This document shows, one piece after another, positions 54,693 through 63,452 of a DNA stretch of 64,000 nucleotides (position 1 is its first letter; each line of letters opens with the position of its first letter). This DNA comes from Flaviramulus sp. BrNp1-15. Lineage in GTDB: Bacteria > Bacteroidota > Bacteroidia > Flavobacteriales > Flavobacteriaceae. A program made the translations under genes and the position numbers. Location of the stretch: contig NZ_CP092099.1 of NCBI RefSeq assembly GCF_022259695.1, positions 2,650,471 through 2,714,470 of the forward strand, given 5' to 3'. The notes beneath the pieces are model-generated. The model made no database searches and had not been told where the DNA came from. It saw nothing but the letters and a program-made list of their open reading frames with translations.

Positions 54693-54986
54693 CTAAAGAC
54701 TTATAACGCCTTCAATTTTTTCTGCAACTTCCTGATATTTTTCTATAACTGCATCCGGATTTCGCATAAGTAAATTAACAGAAACACTTGTGTATTTTCC
54801 GTTTTTAGATTCTACTGTATTAATAACAGCTCCCATGTTATCAAAAATAACTTCTAATTTAGCTATTTTAACAACATCTGATTTTACAATAAACTTGTAT
54901 AAATACTCTGCAGGCCAACTGTTAGTTTGGTACAATTGGTTTTTTAATTTTTCGTAAAATTCTTCTGAATTTGGAGGTGTACTCAT
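54693..54986 (-). CDS. DUF493 family protein
   Basis: 97 residues of DUF493/YbeD-like ferredoxin-type fold: AEYLYKFIVKSDVVKIAKLE, SKNGKYTSVSVNLLMRNPDA, VIEKYQEVAEKIEGV. Small regulatory-type domain (YbeD is proposed to regulate lipoate or other factors), without assigned function here. Lies 67 bases upstream of the DUF4290 gene. Confidence 0.85.
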   Translation of the reverse strand: MSTPPNSEEFYEKLKNQLYQTNSWPAEYLYKFIVKSDVVKIAKLEVIFDNMGAVINTVESKNGKYTSVSVNLLMRNPDAVIEKYQEVAEKIEGVISL

Positions 54987-55074
54987 AGTTTCTTTTTCTG
55001 CTGCAAATATACAGTTTTGTTTCTATTTTTTTTATAGCAGTTAAATTCCGATTTTTACATCAAATTTTATACCA

Positions 55075-55614
55075 TTGAACACAAAAAAAATTGTTATAAC
55101 AGGTGGACCAGGAACGGGTAAATCTACATTAATTAACGCATTAATTAAAAAAGGTTACACGTGTTTAGAAGAAATATCGAGACAGGTTACTTTAGAAGCT
55201 AAAAAAGAAGGTGTAGATCAGCTTTTTTTAACCAACCCTTTATTATTTAGTGAACGCCTTTTAAAAGGAAGACAAAAACAATTTATTGATGCTGATGTTT
55301 ATAAAAACACTACTGTTTTTTTTGATAGAGGTATCCCCGATGTTTTAGCTTATATGGATTATATTGGTGATACTTACCCTGAAGATTTCATTGATGCTTG
55401 CAACCAAGCTATTTATGATGCTGTTTTTATTTTAAAACCTTGGGAAGCGATTTATACAAAAGACAATGAGCGTTATGAAAGTTTTGACCAAGCGCTACAA
55501 ATACATGATAACTTGATAAACACTTATAAAAATTATAATTATACACTTATTGATGTACCTTTTGATACGGTTGAAAACCGAACCAATTTTATTCTTCAAG
55601 TATTAGACATGTAA
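55075..55614 (+). CDS. P-loop ATPase (AAA_28-like kinase/ATP-binding protein)
   Basis: 179 residues starting at TTG, because the conserved start KKIVITGGPGTGKSTLIN follows at once and no ATG is near. The Walker A is GGPGTGKST; FFDRGIPDVLAY fits Walker B-like metal binding. The family is similar to nucleoside-kinase-like ATPases. Substrate unknown. It is followed directly by recQ (no gap), so the two are likely co-transcribed. Confidence 0.85.
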   Translation: MNTKKIVITGGPGTGKSTLINALIKKGYTCLEEISRQVTLEAKKEGVDQLFLTNPLLFSERLLKGRQKQFIDADVYKNTTVFFDRGIPDVLAYMDYIGDTYPEDFIDACNQAIYDAVFILKPWEAIYTKDNERYESFDQALQIHDNLINTYKNYNYTLIDVPFDTVENRTNFILQVLDM

Positions 55615-57519
55615 ATGGAACACCCAATAAACATACTCGAGCGTTATTGGGGTTTTACTTCATTTAGACCTGAACAAGAAGCTATTATTAATGCAGTTAT
55701 TGATGGTGAAGACTCTTTTGTTTTACTACCAACAGGCGGCGGAAAATCGTTATGCTTTCAAATTCCGGCATTAGCAAAAGATGGTATTTGCATTGTTATT
55801 TCGCCTTTAATTGCACTAATGAAAGACCAAGTTCAGCAACTAAACAACAAAGGTATAAAAGCCATGGCTATTACAAGTGGAATTAGTTATAGTCAATTAG
55901 ACACGCTTTTAGATAATTGTATTTATGGCAACTATAAATTTTTATATCTCTCGCCAGAACGTTTGCAACAAGAGTTAGTGCAAGAACGTATTAGGCAAAT
56001 GAATGTTAATTTAATTGCTGTTGATGAGGCACATTGTATTTCACAATGGGGAAGCGATTTTAGGCCTGCTTATAAAAACATTGCACTGTTACGTCAATTG
56101 CAACCATCTATTAATATTGTAGCTCTAACCGCTTCGGCAAAACCAGAAGTTGTAGATGATATTATTAAAGAACTGGATTTTATTCAACCTAAAATATTTA
56201 AACAATCGTTTTTAAGACCCAATTTAGCTTATATGGTGTTTCATGAAAATGATAAATATTACAGACTTGAAACTATTTTAAAAAAAAATCATGCATCTTC
56301 TATTATTTATGTTAGAAATAGAAAATCTACTCTAGAAGTAAGCGAATTTTTAAAATCTAAAAATATAACAGCTACGTATTATCACGGTGGACTTTCAAAT
56401 CCTGAAAAAGATACACATATGACTGCTTGGTTAAACAACCAAAAACAAGTTATGGTGGCCACCAATGCTTTTGGTATGGGTATTGATAAACCAGATGTAA
56501 AAACAGTTATACATTTAAATTTACCCGAAAGCATAGAAAGTTATTTTCAGGAGGCTGGTCGTGCTGGTAGAAATGGAGAAAAGGCGTTTGCAGTTATTTT
56601 AAAAAACAACAGTGATGAAGTTTTAGTTAAAAATCAATTTTTGAGTGTTTTACCCACAGTTGACTTTGTAAAACAAGTATACAGAAAACTCTGCAATTAT
56701 TTTCAAATATCTTATGGAGAAGGCGCTTACCAAACTTTCGATTTTGATTTTAACACCTTTTGCAAAACCTATAAATTTAGTTCAATACTATGTTACAATG
56801 CCTTATTGCTACTAGATAGAAATAGTGTCATCACTTTATCTAAACAATTTAAAAACAAAGTAACCGTACAATTTATTGTTTCTAACAATGCACTTTTTCA
56901 TTATTTAGACACACATGAGGATTTTAATAGTATTGTAAAGTCCATTTTACGTTTGTATGGTGGTATTTTCGACCATATTACAAAAATCGATTTAGGCAAA
57001 ATTGAAGCTAAAGCTTCAGTAACTGAAAGTAAACTTATAGATACTTTGCAACAACTAGAGCGTGATGAAATCATCAGTTTAAATTTAGCAAAAACTGATG
57101 CTCAAATTACATTTATAGAGCCAAGAGAAGATGATAAAACCATAAATAGAATTGCCTCAACAATAGAGCAACAAAACAAATTAAAGCAACAACAAGTTAA
57201 GGCTATGCTTAATTACGTTGAAAACGATTCAGTATGTAAAAGCATACAACTGCTCTCCTATTTTGGTGAAAAAGACACAAAACCTTGTGGTATTTGTTCG
57301 GTTTGCATAACTTCTAAAAAGAATGAGTCTCCAAAAGATATAAACACCATTAAAAAGGATGTTATAGAATTATTAGAAAACGGAGACAAATCATCAAGAG
57401 ACATCATAGCACATTTAAAATATTCTGAAAACGACTTAAAAACGGTTATAAAGTTACTTTTAGAGCATCAAATTATAACATTAACATCAACAAACACATA
57501 TAAATTAAGTCATTTATGA
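55615..57519 (+). CDS. recQ: RecQ-family ATP-dependent DNA helicase
   Basis: 634 residues. Helicase motifs: LLPTGGGKSLCFQIPAL (I), AVDEAHCISQWGSDFRPAY (II, DEAH), VALTASA (III), YYHGGLSN and VATNAFGMGIDKPDVK, QEAGRAGRNGE (VI). The zinc site is in CKSIQLLSYFG with CGICSVC. The C-terminus is short and lacks a clear HRDC domain. It unwinds recombination and fork structures with 3'-5' polarity. Bacteroidota often carry two RecQ genes; this is the HRDC-less form. Confidence 0.93.
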   Translation: MEHPINILERYWGFTSFRPEQEAIINAVIDGEDSFVLLPTGGGKSLCFQIPALAKDGICIVISPLIALMKDQVQQLNNKGIKAMAITSGISYSQLDTLLDNCIYGNYKFLYLSPERLQQELVQERIRQMNVNLIAVDEAHCISQWGSDFRPAYKNIALLRQLQPSINIVALTASAKPEVVDDIIKELDFIQPKIFKQSFLRPNLAYMVFHENDKYYRLETILKKNHASSIIYVRNRKSTLEVSEFLKSKNITATYYHGGLSNPEKDTHMTAWLNNQKQVMVATNAFGMGIDKPDVKTVIHLNLPESIESYFQEAGRAGRNGEKAFAVILKNNSDEVLVKNQFLSVLPTVDFVKQVYRKLCNYFQISYGEGAYQTFDFDFNTFCKTYKFSSILCYNALLLLDRNSVITLSKQFKNKVTVQFIVSNNALFHYLDTHEDFNSIVKSILRLYGGIFDHITKIDLGKIEAKASVTESKLIDTLQQLERDEIISLNLAKTDAQITFIEPREDDKTINRIASTIEQQNKLKQQQVKAMLNYVENDSVCKSIQLLSYFGEKDTKPCGICSVCITSKKNESPKDINTIKKDVIELLENGDKSSRDIIAHLKYSENDLKTVIKLLLEHQIITLTSTNTYKLSHL

Positions 57520-57602
57520 AATGAGCTTCGTTGAATTTTAATATTTTTTAAAAACACTGAGGCGAATTACATTTGACATAAAAACAGAATAAACATCAAC
57601 AA

Positions 57603-58550
57603 ATGAAAGATTTAAGAATCATATTTATGGGAACTCCAGATTTTGCAGTTGCCACCTTAAAAACATTAGTAGAAAACAACTATAACATTGTTGGTGTAAT
57701 TACAGCACCAGACAAACCTGCTGGTCGTGGTAGAAAACTAAACGAAAGTGCAGTAAAACAGTATGCAAAATCGATTGGTCTAAATATTTTACAGCCAACT
57801 AATTTAAAAAACGACCATTTTTTAGATGAATTAAGAGCCTTAAAAGCTAATCTTCAAATAGTAGTTGCTTTTAGAATGTTACCCAAAGTAGTATGGCAAA
57901 TGCCAGAATATGGTACATTTAACTTGCATGCTTCTTTATTACCAAACTATCGAGGTGCTGCTCCAATAAACTGGGCTATTATAAACGGAGAAACTAAAAC
58001 TGGAGTTTCTACCTTCTTTATTGATGAAAAAATAGACACTGGTGATATGATTCTACAAGAAGAAATACTCATAGAACCAGATGAAAATGCAGGAAGTCTG
58101 CATGACAAATTAATGAACTTAGGAAGCCAATTAGTTTTAACCACTGTTGCTGCCATAGAAAAAGGTGATGTTAAAACGATTAAGCAAAAAGACACCAAAA
58201 ACATAAAAACCGCCTACAAACTAAATAAAGATAATTGTAAAATTAATTGGAATGATTCTTTAGAAAATATATACAACCACATTCGTGGGTTAAGTCCCTA
58301 CCCTGCCGCATGGTGTAAATTAATAAATGAAAATGATGAGTTGGATATAAAGATATATGAAGTTGAAAAAGTATACGAATCACATTCATTAAAAACAGGT
58401 ACAATTATTTCATCTAAAAAAGAACTAAAGGTTGCAGTAGCAAAAGGTTACATAATTATAAAGGAAATGAAGCTACCAGGTAAGCGTACTATGGATGCAA
58501 AATCACTTTTAAATGGATATACATTTGAAGCAAATGCCAAAGTGCTGTAA
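57603..58550 (+). CDS. fmt: Methionyl-tRNA formyltransferase
   Basis: Formylates initiator Met-tRNA using 10-formyl-THF. The formyltransferase core is present: IFMGTPDFAVATLKTL, NLHASLLPNYRGAAPINW (Asn-His with Asp further on), KIDTGDMILQEE (catalytic Asp). The C-terminal tRNA-binding domain spans about 210-315. 315 residues is normal. Single gene. Confidence 0.95.
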   Translation: MKDLRIIFMGTPDFAVATLKTLVENNYNIVGVITAPDKPAGRGRKLNESAVKQYAKSIGLNILQPTNLKNDHFLDELRALKANLQIVVAFRMLPKVVWQMPEYGTFNLHASLLPNYRGAAPINWAIINGETKTGVSTFFIDEKIDTGDMILQEEILIEPDENAGSLHDKLMNLGSQLVLTTVAAIEKGDVKTIKQKDTKNIKTAYKLNKDNCKINWNDSLENIYNHIRGLSPYPAAWCKLINENDELDIKIYEVEKVYESHSLKTGTIISSKKELKVAVAKGYIIIKEMKLPGKRTMDAKSLLNGYTFEANAKVL

Positions 58551-58654
58551 ACCCTTATTCTCATTGATATTGTAAAATAATCGACGAAATGCATTGTCTT
58601 TGTTAACAAAAGAGCTAAGTTATTAACAATAGCATGCATTTCCCTTGCTATTAC

Positions 58655-58684
58655 TTGCGTGATTGCATAATCCGTATAAATTTG
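58655..58684 (+). promoter_or_regulatory. Candidate HU promoter
   Basis: TTG at 58655-58657 and TAAATTTG at 58677-58684, 19 bases apart, matching the Bacteroidota -33 TTG/-7 TAnnTTTG spacing. The HU start lies 56 bases downstream, leaving an A+T-rich leader. Confidence 0.6.
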
Positions 58685-58739
58685 TAGAGGATTTAACAAA
58701 ATGTTTAACCAATTTTATTAATAATTAAATTTTTATATT

Positions 58740-59012
58740 ATGAACAAAACAGATTTAATCGATGCAATGGCAGAACACGCAGGAATCACTAAAGCTGCTG
58801 CAAAAAAAGCATTAGAGTGTGCTTTAATTGAAATTGAAGGAGCTTTACAAAAAGGAAACAGAGTTTCTTTAGTAGGTTTTGGTTCTTGGTCAGTATCTAA
58901 AAGAGCTGCTAGAGAAGGAAGAAATCCTCAAACTGGAGCAACTATCAAAATCAAAGCTAAAAACGTTGTTAAGTTTAAAGCTGGGTCTGATTTATCAAAT
59001 GCGGTAAACTAA
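58740..59012 (+). CDS. HU-family DNA-binding protein
   Basis: 90 residues of the nucleoid protein HU: NKTDLIDAMAEHAGITKAAA, SLVGFGSWSVSKRAAREGRN (the beta-arm), PQTGATIKIKAKNVVKFKAG. It bends and compacts DNA; a typical HU dimer. Own promoter and terminator. Confidence 0.95.
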   Translation: MNKTDLIDAMAEHAGITKAAAKKALECALIEIEGALQKGNRVSLVGFGSWSVSKRAAREGRNPQTGATIKIKAKNVVKFKAGSDLSNAVN

Positions 59013-59033
59013 TTACTTAGTAATTTAATATAG

Positions 59034-59065
59034 AAAAGGCCTTCATTAAATGAAGGCCTTTTTTT
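59034..59065 (+). terminator. Rho-independent terminator after HU
   Basis: 12-bp stem (AAAAGGCCTTCA / TGAAGGCCTTTT, five-base loop) with a T run. Confidence 0.9.
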
Positions 59066-59133
59066 ATATATCTTATCAAACAGTTGCATTTTTAATAAAT
59101 AAATATTAGATTTAATTGCTAATTCCTCATAAT

Positions 59134-59694
59134 ATGGTTACAACCAAGCCCAAAAAAGGAAATTTATTGATCGCCGAACCTGCGATTATAGGCGATGTTT
59201 CATTTAACCGTTCTATCGTTTTATTAGCAGACCATTCGCAAGAAGGTTCAATAGGTTTTATTCTTAATAAACCACTTGATTATACCATAAATGATTTAAT
59301 TCCAGAAGTTGAAGCCTCTTTTAAAGTATATAATGGCGGACCTGTTGAACAGGATAATTTATACTTCATTCATAAAATTCCACAATTAATCCCAAATAGC
59401 ATAGAAATTTCATTAGGTGTTTATTGGGGAGGAGACTTTACTAAAGTTGCAGAACTTATTAAAGATAATACTATTAAAGAAAATGATATTCGTTTTTTTC
59501 TTGGGTATTCTGGTTGGGAATCCAGACAGCTTGAAGATGAACTAAAAGCTAGTTCTTGGGTGGTTACCGAGAATATTTATAAAAAGGATATTATAGAGAA
59601 AGATTACGAATCTTTCTGGAAAGAAAAAATGCTTGAATTTGGTGGTGAATACAGTATTTGGTCTAATGCTCCAGAAAATCCCAGTTATAACTAG
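59134..59694 (+). CDS. YqgE/AlgH family protein
   Basis: 186 residues from the ATG at 59134; a TTG six codons before is rejected because MVTTKPKKGNLLIAEPAI is the family start. Family motifs: RSIVLLADHSQEGSIGFILN (GFILN), VYNGGPVEQDNLYFIH, FFLGYSGWESRQLEDEL and WVVTENI. Function unknown; widespread. Convergent with the aminotransferase gene with a four-base overlap of the two ends. Confidence 0.92.
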   Translation: MVTTKPKKGNLLIAEPAIIGDVSFNRSIVLLADHSQEGSIGFILNKPLDYTINDLIPEVEASFKVYNGGPVEQDNLYFIHKIPQLIPNSIEISLGVYWGGDFTKVAELIKDNTIKENDIRFFLGYSGWESRQLEDELKASSWVVTENIYKKDIIEKDYESFWKEKMLEFGGEYSIWSNAPENPSYN

Positions 59695-60533
59695 CCTAAT
59701 CTCACTTTTACATTTAATTTTTGAAGTAACATTTTTGAGACTTCATTTGTATACTGCTTTTTTCTGTATTTGCTTACTGGTTGTATACCAACAATAACAT
59801 TTGTAATAAACATTTCGTCTGCTTTTTGCAGCTCAAAAGGAGATATTGATTCTTCAACCAACTCATAATCCGGTAAATTTTTAATAATATTTAAAAGTTG
59901 AGTTCTCATGACTCCTTTTAAACAACCATCTAAAAGTGGAGCTGTTTTTATAATTTTTCCTTTTACTAAAAAAATATTACCGTTTAGAGCTTCTACAACA
60001 TGCTTATCTGTATTTATTAACAAACAATTATTCAAATTGTTTTCTTTAGCATAAATGCTACCAATGACATTAAGTGCTTTGTTATTGGTTTTTAATGTTG
60101 ATAATAAGCTTGGAGAAAGATAATGGTCTTTAAACAAATCAACTTCATAAAAATCTGTATTCAAAATATAAAAATCTTCTTGAATTGATTTAACAGAAAT
60201 TATAAAACTTACATCATTAGTTTCAGGTGTATATAATCCACCTTCATTTCTATGAACCATTAATTTAACACGAGCTGATGCTTTTAATAATTGATTTGCT
60301 TCTAATGTTTTGTTAATCTCTGCTTCTAAAAACTCCATGGTAAAGTTCATGGGTATTTCCATACGCATTATACGCATTGAAGCCATTAACCTAAAGTAAT
60401 GATCTTCCCAAAACAATATTTTTCCATAGCTTGTTTTAATGGTTTCAAAAAGCGCATCCCCATAAGCATATCCTCTATTTGTAAATGATAAGTTTTTATT
60501 TTCGGCTAAAAGAGTTCCGTTAAAATTTGTCAT
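59691..60533 (-). CDS. Class IV aminotransferase (ADC-lyase/BCAT-like)
   Basis: 280 residues of fold-type IV PLP enzymes, similar to 4-amino-4-deoxychorismate lyase. The N-terminus has TNRGYAYGDALFETIK, the cofactor Lys is likely in LLSTLKTNNKALNVIG (as in PabC), and the C-terminus has FELQKADEMFITNVIVGIQPV. It could provide the folate precursor pABA. Folate genes fhs, folE and fmt in the same window fit, but branched-chain or D-amino acid use is possible. The 5' leader contains a hairpin. Confidence 0.85.
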   Translation of the reverse strand: MTNFNGTLLAENKNLSFTNRGYAYGDALFETIKTSYGKILFWEDHYFRLMASMRIMRMEIPMNFTMEFLEAEINKTLEANQLLKASARVKLMVHRNEGGLYTPETNDVSFIISVKSIQEDFYILNTDFYEVDLFKDHYLSPSLLSTLKTNNKALNVIGSIYAKENNLNNCLLINTDKHVVEALNGNIFLVKGKIIKTAPLLDGCLKGVMRTQLLNIIKNLPDYELVEESISPFELQKADEMFITNVIVGIQPVSKYRKKQYTNEVSKMLLQKLNVKVRLG

Positions 60534-60565
60534 AAAAAAATCCCGCTAATGATTAAAAGCGGGAC
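60534..60565 (-). terminator. Terminator hairpin abutting the aminotransferase start
   Basis: Minus strand: GTCCCGCT, ten-base loop, AGCGGGAT, then a run of T ending at the aminotransferase start codon. It can end the START-like gene transcript, or act as an attenuator for the aminotransferase gene. Confidence 0.7.
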
Positions 60566-60594
60566 AAATATAATTTAAAATATATGATTTAGAA

Positions 60595-60987
60595 TTAGGC
60601 AGAACCTAATACTTGTTTTAAACTGGAAATTTGATTTTCCCATAACATTTTAGCTTCATCAATCTCATCTTCTTCAGCAAAATCGGTAACTATTAAAGAC
60701 ACATCTTTTGTGATTTCATCAACTTGAATTCTAATTTCAAAAAAGCATGTTAATTCGTCCTCTTCATCTTCCATCCATCTAAACTTTACGCGTTCTCCAC
60801 TTTTCTTATTTAACAACTTTGCTTTTTCCTCGCTGTCATCCCAAATAAAAGTAAATAATTCACCTCTTGAGTTTACATTATCTGAAAACCATTCAGACAA
60901 ACCAGATGGTGTTGATATGTATTGATATAATAACTGAGGAGAGGCATGTATTGGAAATTCAATATCAAACTTTACTTTATCGTCCAT
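60595..60987 (-). CDS. START-like domain protein
   Basis: 130 residues of the Bacteroidota START-like (SRPBCC) type: KFDIEFPIHASPQLLYQYIS, PSGLSEWFSDNVNSRGELFTF, then GERVKFRWMEDEEDELTCFF and a final helix. The start is fixed by the family N-terminus. Ligand unknown. Followed by a terminator, then the aminotransferase. Confidence 0.88.
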   Translation of the reverse strand: MDDKVKFDIEFPIHASPQLLYQYISTPSGLSEWFSDNVNSRGELFTFIWDDSEEKAKLLNKKSGERVKFRWMEDEEDELTCFFEIRIQVDEITKDVSLIVTDFAEEDEIDEAKMLWENQISSLKQVLGSA

Positions 60988-61118
60988 AAGTACTTTTAAA
61001 ATTTATATTGCCCAATATATACATTAATTAATAAGTATAATAACTATTTTTAATAATATTTTACTCAACTTCTGTTTGCTTACAATAATATTGTTTTTAT
61101 ATTTGCAGCCTTAAATTA

Positions 61119-61192
61119 GGCGAGGTAGCTCAGTTGGTTAGAGCGTCGGATTCATAACCCGGAGGTCGGGGGATCGTGCCCCCCTCTCGCTA
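61119..61192 (+). tRNA. tRNA-Met (anticodon CAT)
   Basis: A 74-base cloverleaf: acceptor GGCGAGG / TCTCGCT with G-T ends, D-stem GCTC/GAGC, anticodon loop TTCATAA with CAT, T-stem GGGGG/CCCCC, and discriminator A. Because there is no C1-A72 initiator mismatch and the three GC anticodon pairs are imperfect, an elongator Met tRNA is more likely than initiator. The T-loop is ATCGTGC rather than TTCRANY, and the anticodon stem closes with an A-C pair. No CCA is encoded, as is usual here. An integrase fragment follows 55 bases downstream. Confidence 0.88.
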
Positions 61193-61247
61193 CAAATGTA
61201 AAATCACACAAAACTAGCGGTTTAGGTTTTCTCTAAACCGTTTTTTT

Positions 61248-62081
61248 ATGTCTACATTTAAACAAATTCTTACTTTTGCATACGAAAGTGAATACGAAAG
61301 TGCATACGATTTGTCAAAAAAGAAACTTTTTTCCAGTCCAAAAATCTATACAGCCAACGGAAATTTATCCAAGCGATGGTATGTGTATTTTTCCTTTCGA
61401 GACCCCAATACAGGTAAACTAAAGCGTCTCACCCCGTTTTATGGAACAGCAAACACTTATAAAACCAAGGAAGAGCGCATGGAAGTACTTACAGTATATC
61501 GTAAAGTATTACTCAAGCTCTTAAAACAAGGTTATAATCCTTTTAAAGATAACACTGCGTTATATCAAAAATTACATGGAAAAACTATAACCACACCTTC
61601 AATAACTGAAGAAAGCACCCAACAAAAAGAAGCGAAACAGAGCTTAAATCAACCCCGAGAAATGCCCAATCTATCATTGAGGGCTGCGTTTGATTATGGT
61701 TTAAAACTCAAAGAAAAATTAGTAGGTGTACGTACTTTAAAAGATTATAGAAATAAAATAGATCTGTTGTTAAAATGGTTGGATAAAAACCATCCAAATA
61801 TTAAAACAATTGACACTTTAGATAAACAGTTGGTTCTTCAGTTTTTAAACCATGTTTTAGATAAAACCTCTCCACGTAATAGAAATAATTATCGAGCCGA
61901 TTTAGGTAGCATTATTCAAGTGTTGGAAGATAATGATGTTATTGGACAGAACTTTGTAAAAAACATACCCATATTAAAATCAAAACCAGAACGCAATAAA
62001 ACCTATACGTTAGAAACTCAAGAAGCAATAGATAAGAACATAGAACTTTCTATAAAGGAACAAGAGAACAAAAAGAATTAA
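61248..62081 (+). pseudogene. Tyrosine integrase fragment lacking the catalytic domain
   Basis: 277 residues: an N-terminal arm-type region (SKRWYVYFSFRDPNTGKLKRL) and a SAM-like core-binding domain (about 150-245, LKDYRNKIDLLLKWLDKNHP, SPRNRNNYRADLGSIIQVLED). It then reads ETQEAIDKNIELSIKEQEN and stops where the Flavobacteriaceae integrase family continues into the catalytic domain. The Arg, His-x-x-Arg and Tyr of the recombinase site are therefore absent. The break coincides with repeat R7 of cassette array 3, ten bases from the stop. It sits 55 bases from tRNA-Met, a typical island site. Confidence 0.8.
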
Positions 62082-62083
62082 AC

Positions 62084-62224
62084 TATGCACAACACCGTGT
62101 ATAATTAATTGCTTTGGTCGTTGCTTATATGGAAAATTCCTTCGGAATTTTCTCGCGCTCGTTTTTGTTTACTAAATTAGTTGCTCAAACACGCAACTAA
62201 CCATACACAAGACCGTTGTACACC
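62084..62224 (+). repeat. attC-like repeat R7
   Basis: 127 bases between cores. The layout equals R5: TATGCACAAC, arm GTGTATAATTAATTGC, hairpin arms GAAAATTCC and GGAATTTTC around TTC, arm GCAACTAACCATACAC, ACCGTTGTACACC. It differs from R5 at about 12 of 130 bases by eye. Its left-edge bases (TATGC) have no complementary partner nearby. Confidence 0.9.
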
Positions 62225-62236
62225 ATTTGAGGAAAT

Positions 62237-62731
62237 ATGAAAATACTGACAATATTTACACTTTTTTTATTTATTAATTCTGGGATTATAGAGAATAATT
62301 GCGTTGATAATGTGAAAATCGGAATGGATATTTCTGAATTTTTAGAAAGTAAGAGAGAAATTTACAAAGTCAAAGAAGAAACAATAAATCTTGAAGGAGA
62401 TGACTATCCTATTTTTAATGTTTATGAAAACTCTGAATTGATTTATGCTGTAGAACCAGACGAAAACGGAGAAAAAGTGTGGAGGATTTGGCTATATGGA
62501 CAGAAGTTCAAAACAGAATTAGGAATTGGTATAGGCAATACTCTTGTTGACTTAAAAAACAAATATACCATTGACGATATATCAACAGCCGAGGGAAGTT
62601 TATTTATCTTGGTCAAAGAAATTGAAGTTGGTTTTGAATTAGATGGCTCTAAAATACCAAGAGAATGGTGGAACGAAATGAAGCTTGAGGAATTGAAAAA
62701 TGATTTACCGATAAGTTTAATAATAATATAA
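62237..62731 (+). CDS. Exported protein of unknown function (cassette gene)
   Basis: 164 residues with a signal peptide (LTIFTLFLFINSGI), then a domain with VKIGMDISEFLESKREIYKV, IYAVEPDENGEKVWRIWLYG and IGIGNTLVDLKNKYTIDDI. The repeated IGxxxxxxL pattern suggests two similar halves, seen in small beta-rich periplasmic proteins. No family is recognised. A 10-bp perfect complement bounds the unit; leader of 12 bases, stop five bases from the right edge. Confidence 0.65.
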   Translation: MKILTIFTLFLFINSGIIENNCVDNVKIGMDISEFLESKREIYKVKEETINLEGDDYPIFNVYENSELIYAVEPDENGEKVWRIWLYGQKFKTELGIGIGNTLVDLKNKYTIDDISTAEGSLFILVKEIEVGFELDGSKIPREWWNEMKLEELKNDLPISLIII

Positions 62732-62735
62732 AAAC

Positions 62736-62879
62736 GGTGTACAACAATGCATAAAAATAATGCTTAGTTTTATACTTAATCAAAGTTTAGTGCTTTTTTG
62801 TTAGCTTCTGATTTTCCTTCGGAAAATCCTCGCATACAAACACGTAACTTTTCTTACACATAAACATTTTGCACAATAT
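62736..62879 (+). repeat. attC-like repeat R8
   Basis: 126 bases from the AAC core to ATT in place of GTT. The central hairpin has arms GATTTTCC and GGAAAATC around TTC (62810-62828), unlike R5 in sequence but equally paired. The arms are more diverged (ATGCATAAAAATAATGC with a CTTACACAT side). Edge bases continue into the next gene's start. Confidence 0.75.
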
Positions 62880-63450
62880 GAAAATCGAGATGCGAAGAAT
62901 ATTAATAGTAATATTTTTACTGTCAACCAGTTTCGGATTTGGACAAAATACGACCTCTGAAAATTGGAATGAAAATGATAAGGCGCAATACTCTAAACTA
63001 AAGGGATTAGCTAAATACGTGTATAACAAAGAAAAGTCTGAAATCTCAAAAGATAGTTTATTTGACAAATATGTCTTTTTCGACTATGTCCTAAACGATA
63101 CTGTTTCTGAAAGAAGAGAAAGAAGAATTGTTGCGTTCGACACGCTTTTTTATTATTTCAAAAAAACGGTTGAAAGTATTGGATTGGAAAACTTGGATGC
63201 TAAACCAGTAAGATATTATAAAAATCACGAAATTTATAAGCCTTTCGATGAGGAAAAATCTGAACTGAAAACCGTTGGAGGAGAAAAAATGTATGCTAAA
63301 GATGACAACGTTTTTGCGTACTTCAGAAAGGAAGAGCCTGAAAATCCAATAGGAGTATTACTATTTGAACCTGAAACTGACAAATTAGGAGCTTGGATTA
63401 TGATAAACCAAGGTGGATACAAATATTTTTTAACGTTTAGTCTATTATAA
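62878..63450 (+). CDS. Exported protein of unknown function (cassette gene)
   Basis: The ATG at 62878 gives MKIEMRRILIVIFLLSTSFG, a signal peptide cleaved near FGFG-Q; a TTG three codons upstream or the ATG at 62890 are alternatives. The mature part (QYSKLKGLAKYVYNKEKSEI, VLNDTVSERRERRIVAFD, GVLLFEPETDKLGAWIMINQ) has no recognised family. The start codon lies inside the cassette edge, the most compact arrangement in the window. Confidence 0.65.
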   Translation: MKIEMRRILIVIFLLSTSFGFGQNTTSENWNENDKAQYSKLKGLAKYVYNKEKSEISKDSLFDKYVFFDYVLNDTVSERRERRIVAFDTLFYYFKKTVESIGLENLDAKPVRYYKNHEIYKPFDEEKSELKTVGGEKMYAKDDNVFAYFRKEEPENPIGVLLFEPETDKLGAWIMINQGGYKYFLTFSLL

Positions 63451-63452
63451 AA

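Noticed and set aside
58551-58739. A copy of the photoprotection palindrome upstream of HU (GTTTAAC at 58699)
   Set aside because: Only one half-site is present and the spacing to the HU promoter box is wrong.
61248-62081. The integrase fragment as the active recombinase for the cassettes
   Set aside because: It stops before the catalytic domain; the Arg, His and Tyr residues needed for recombination are absent.
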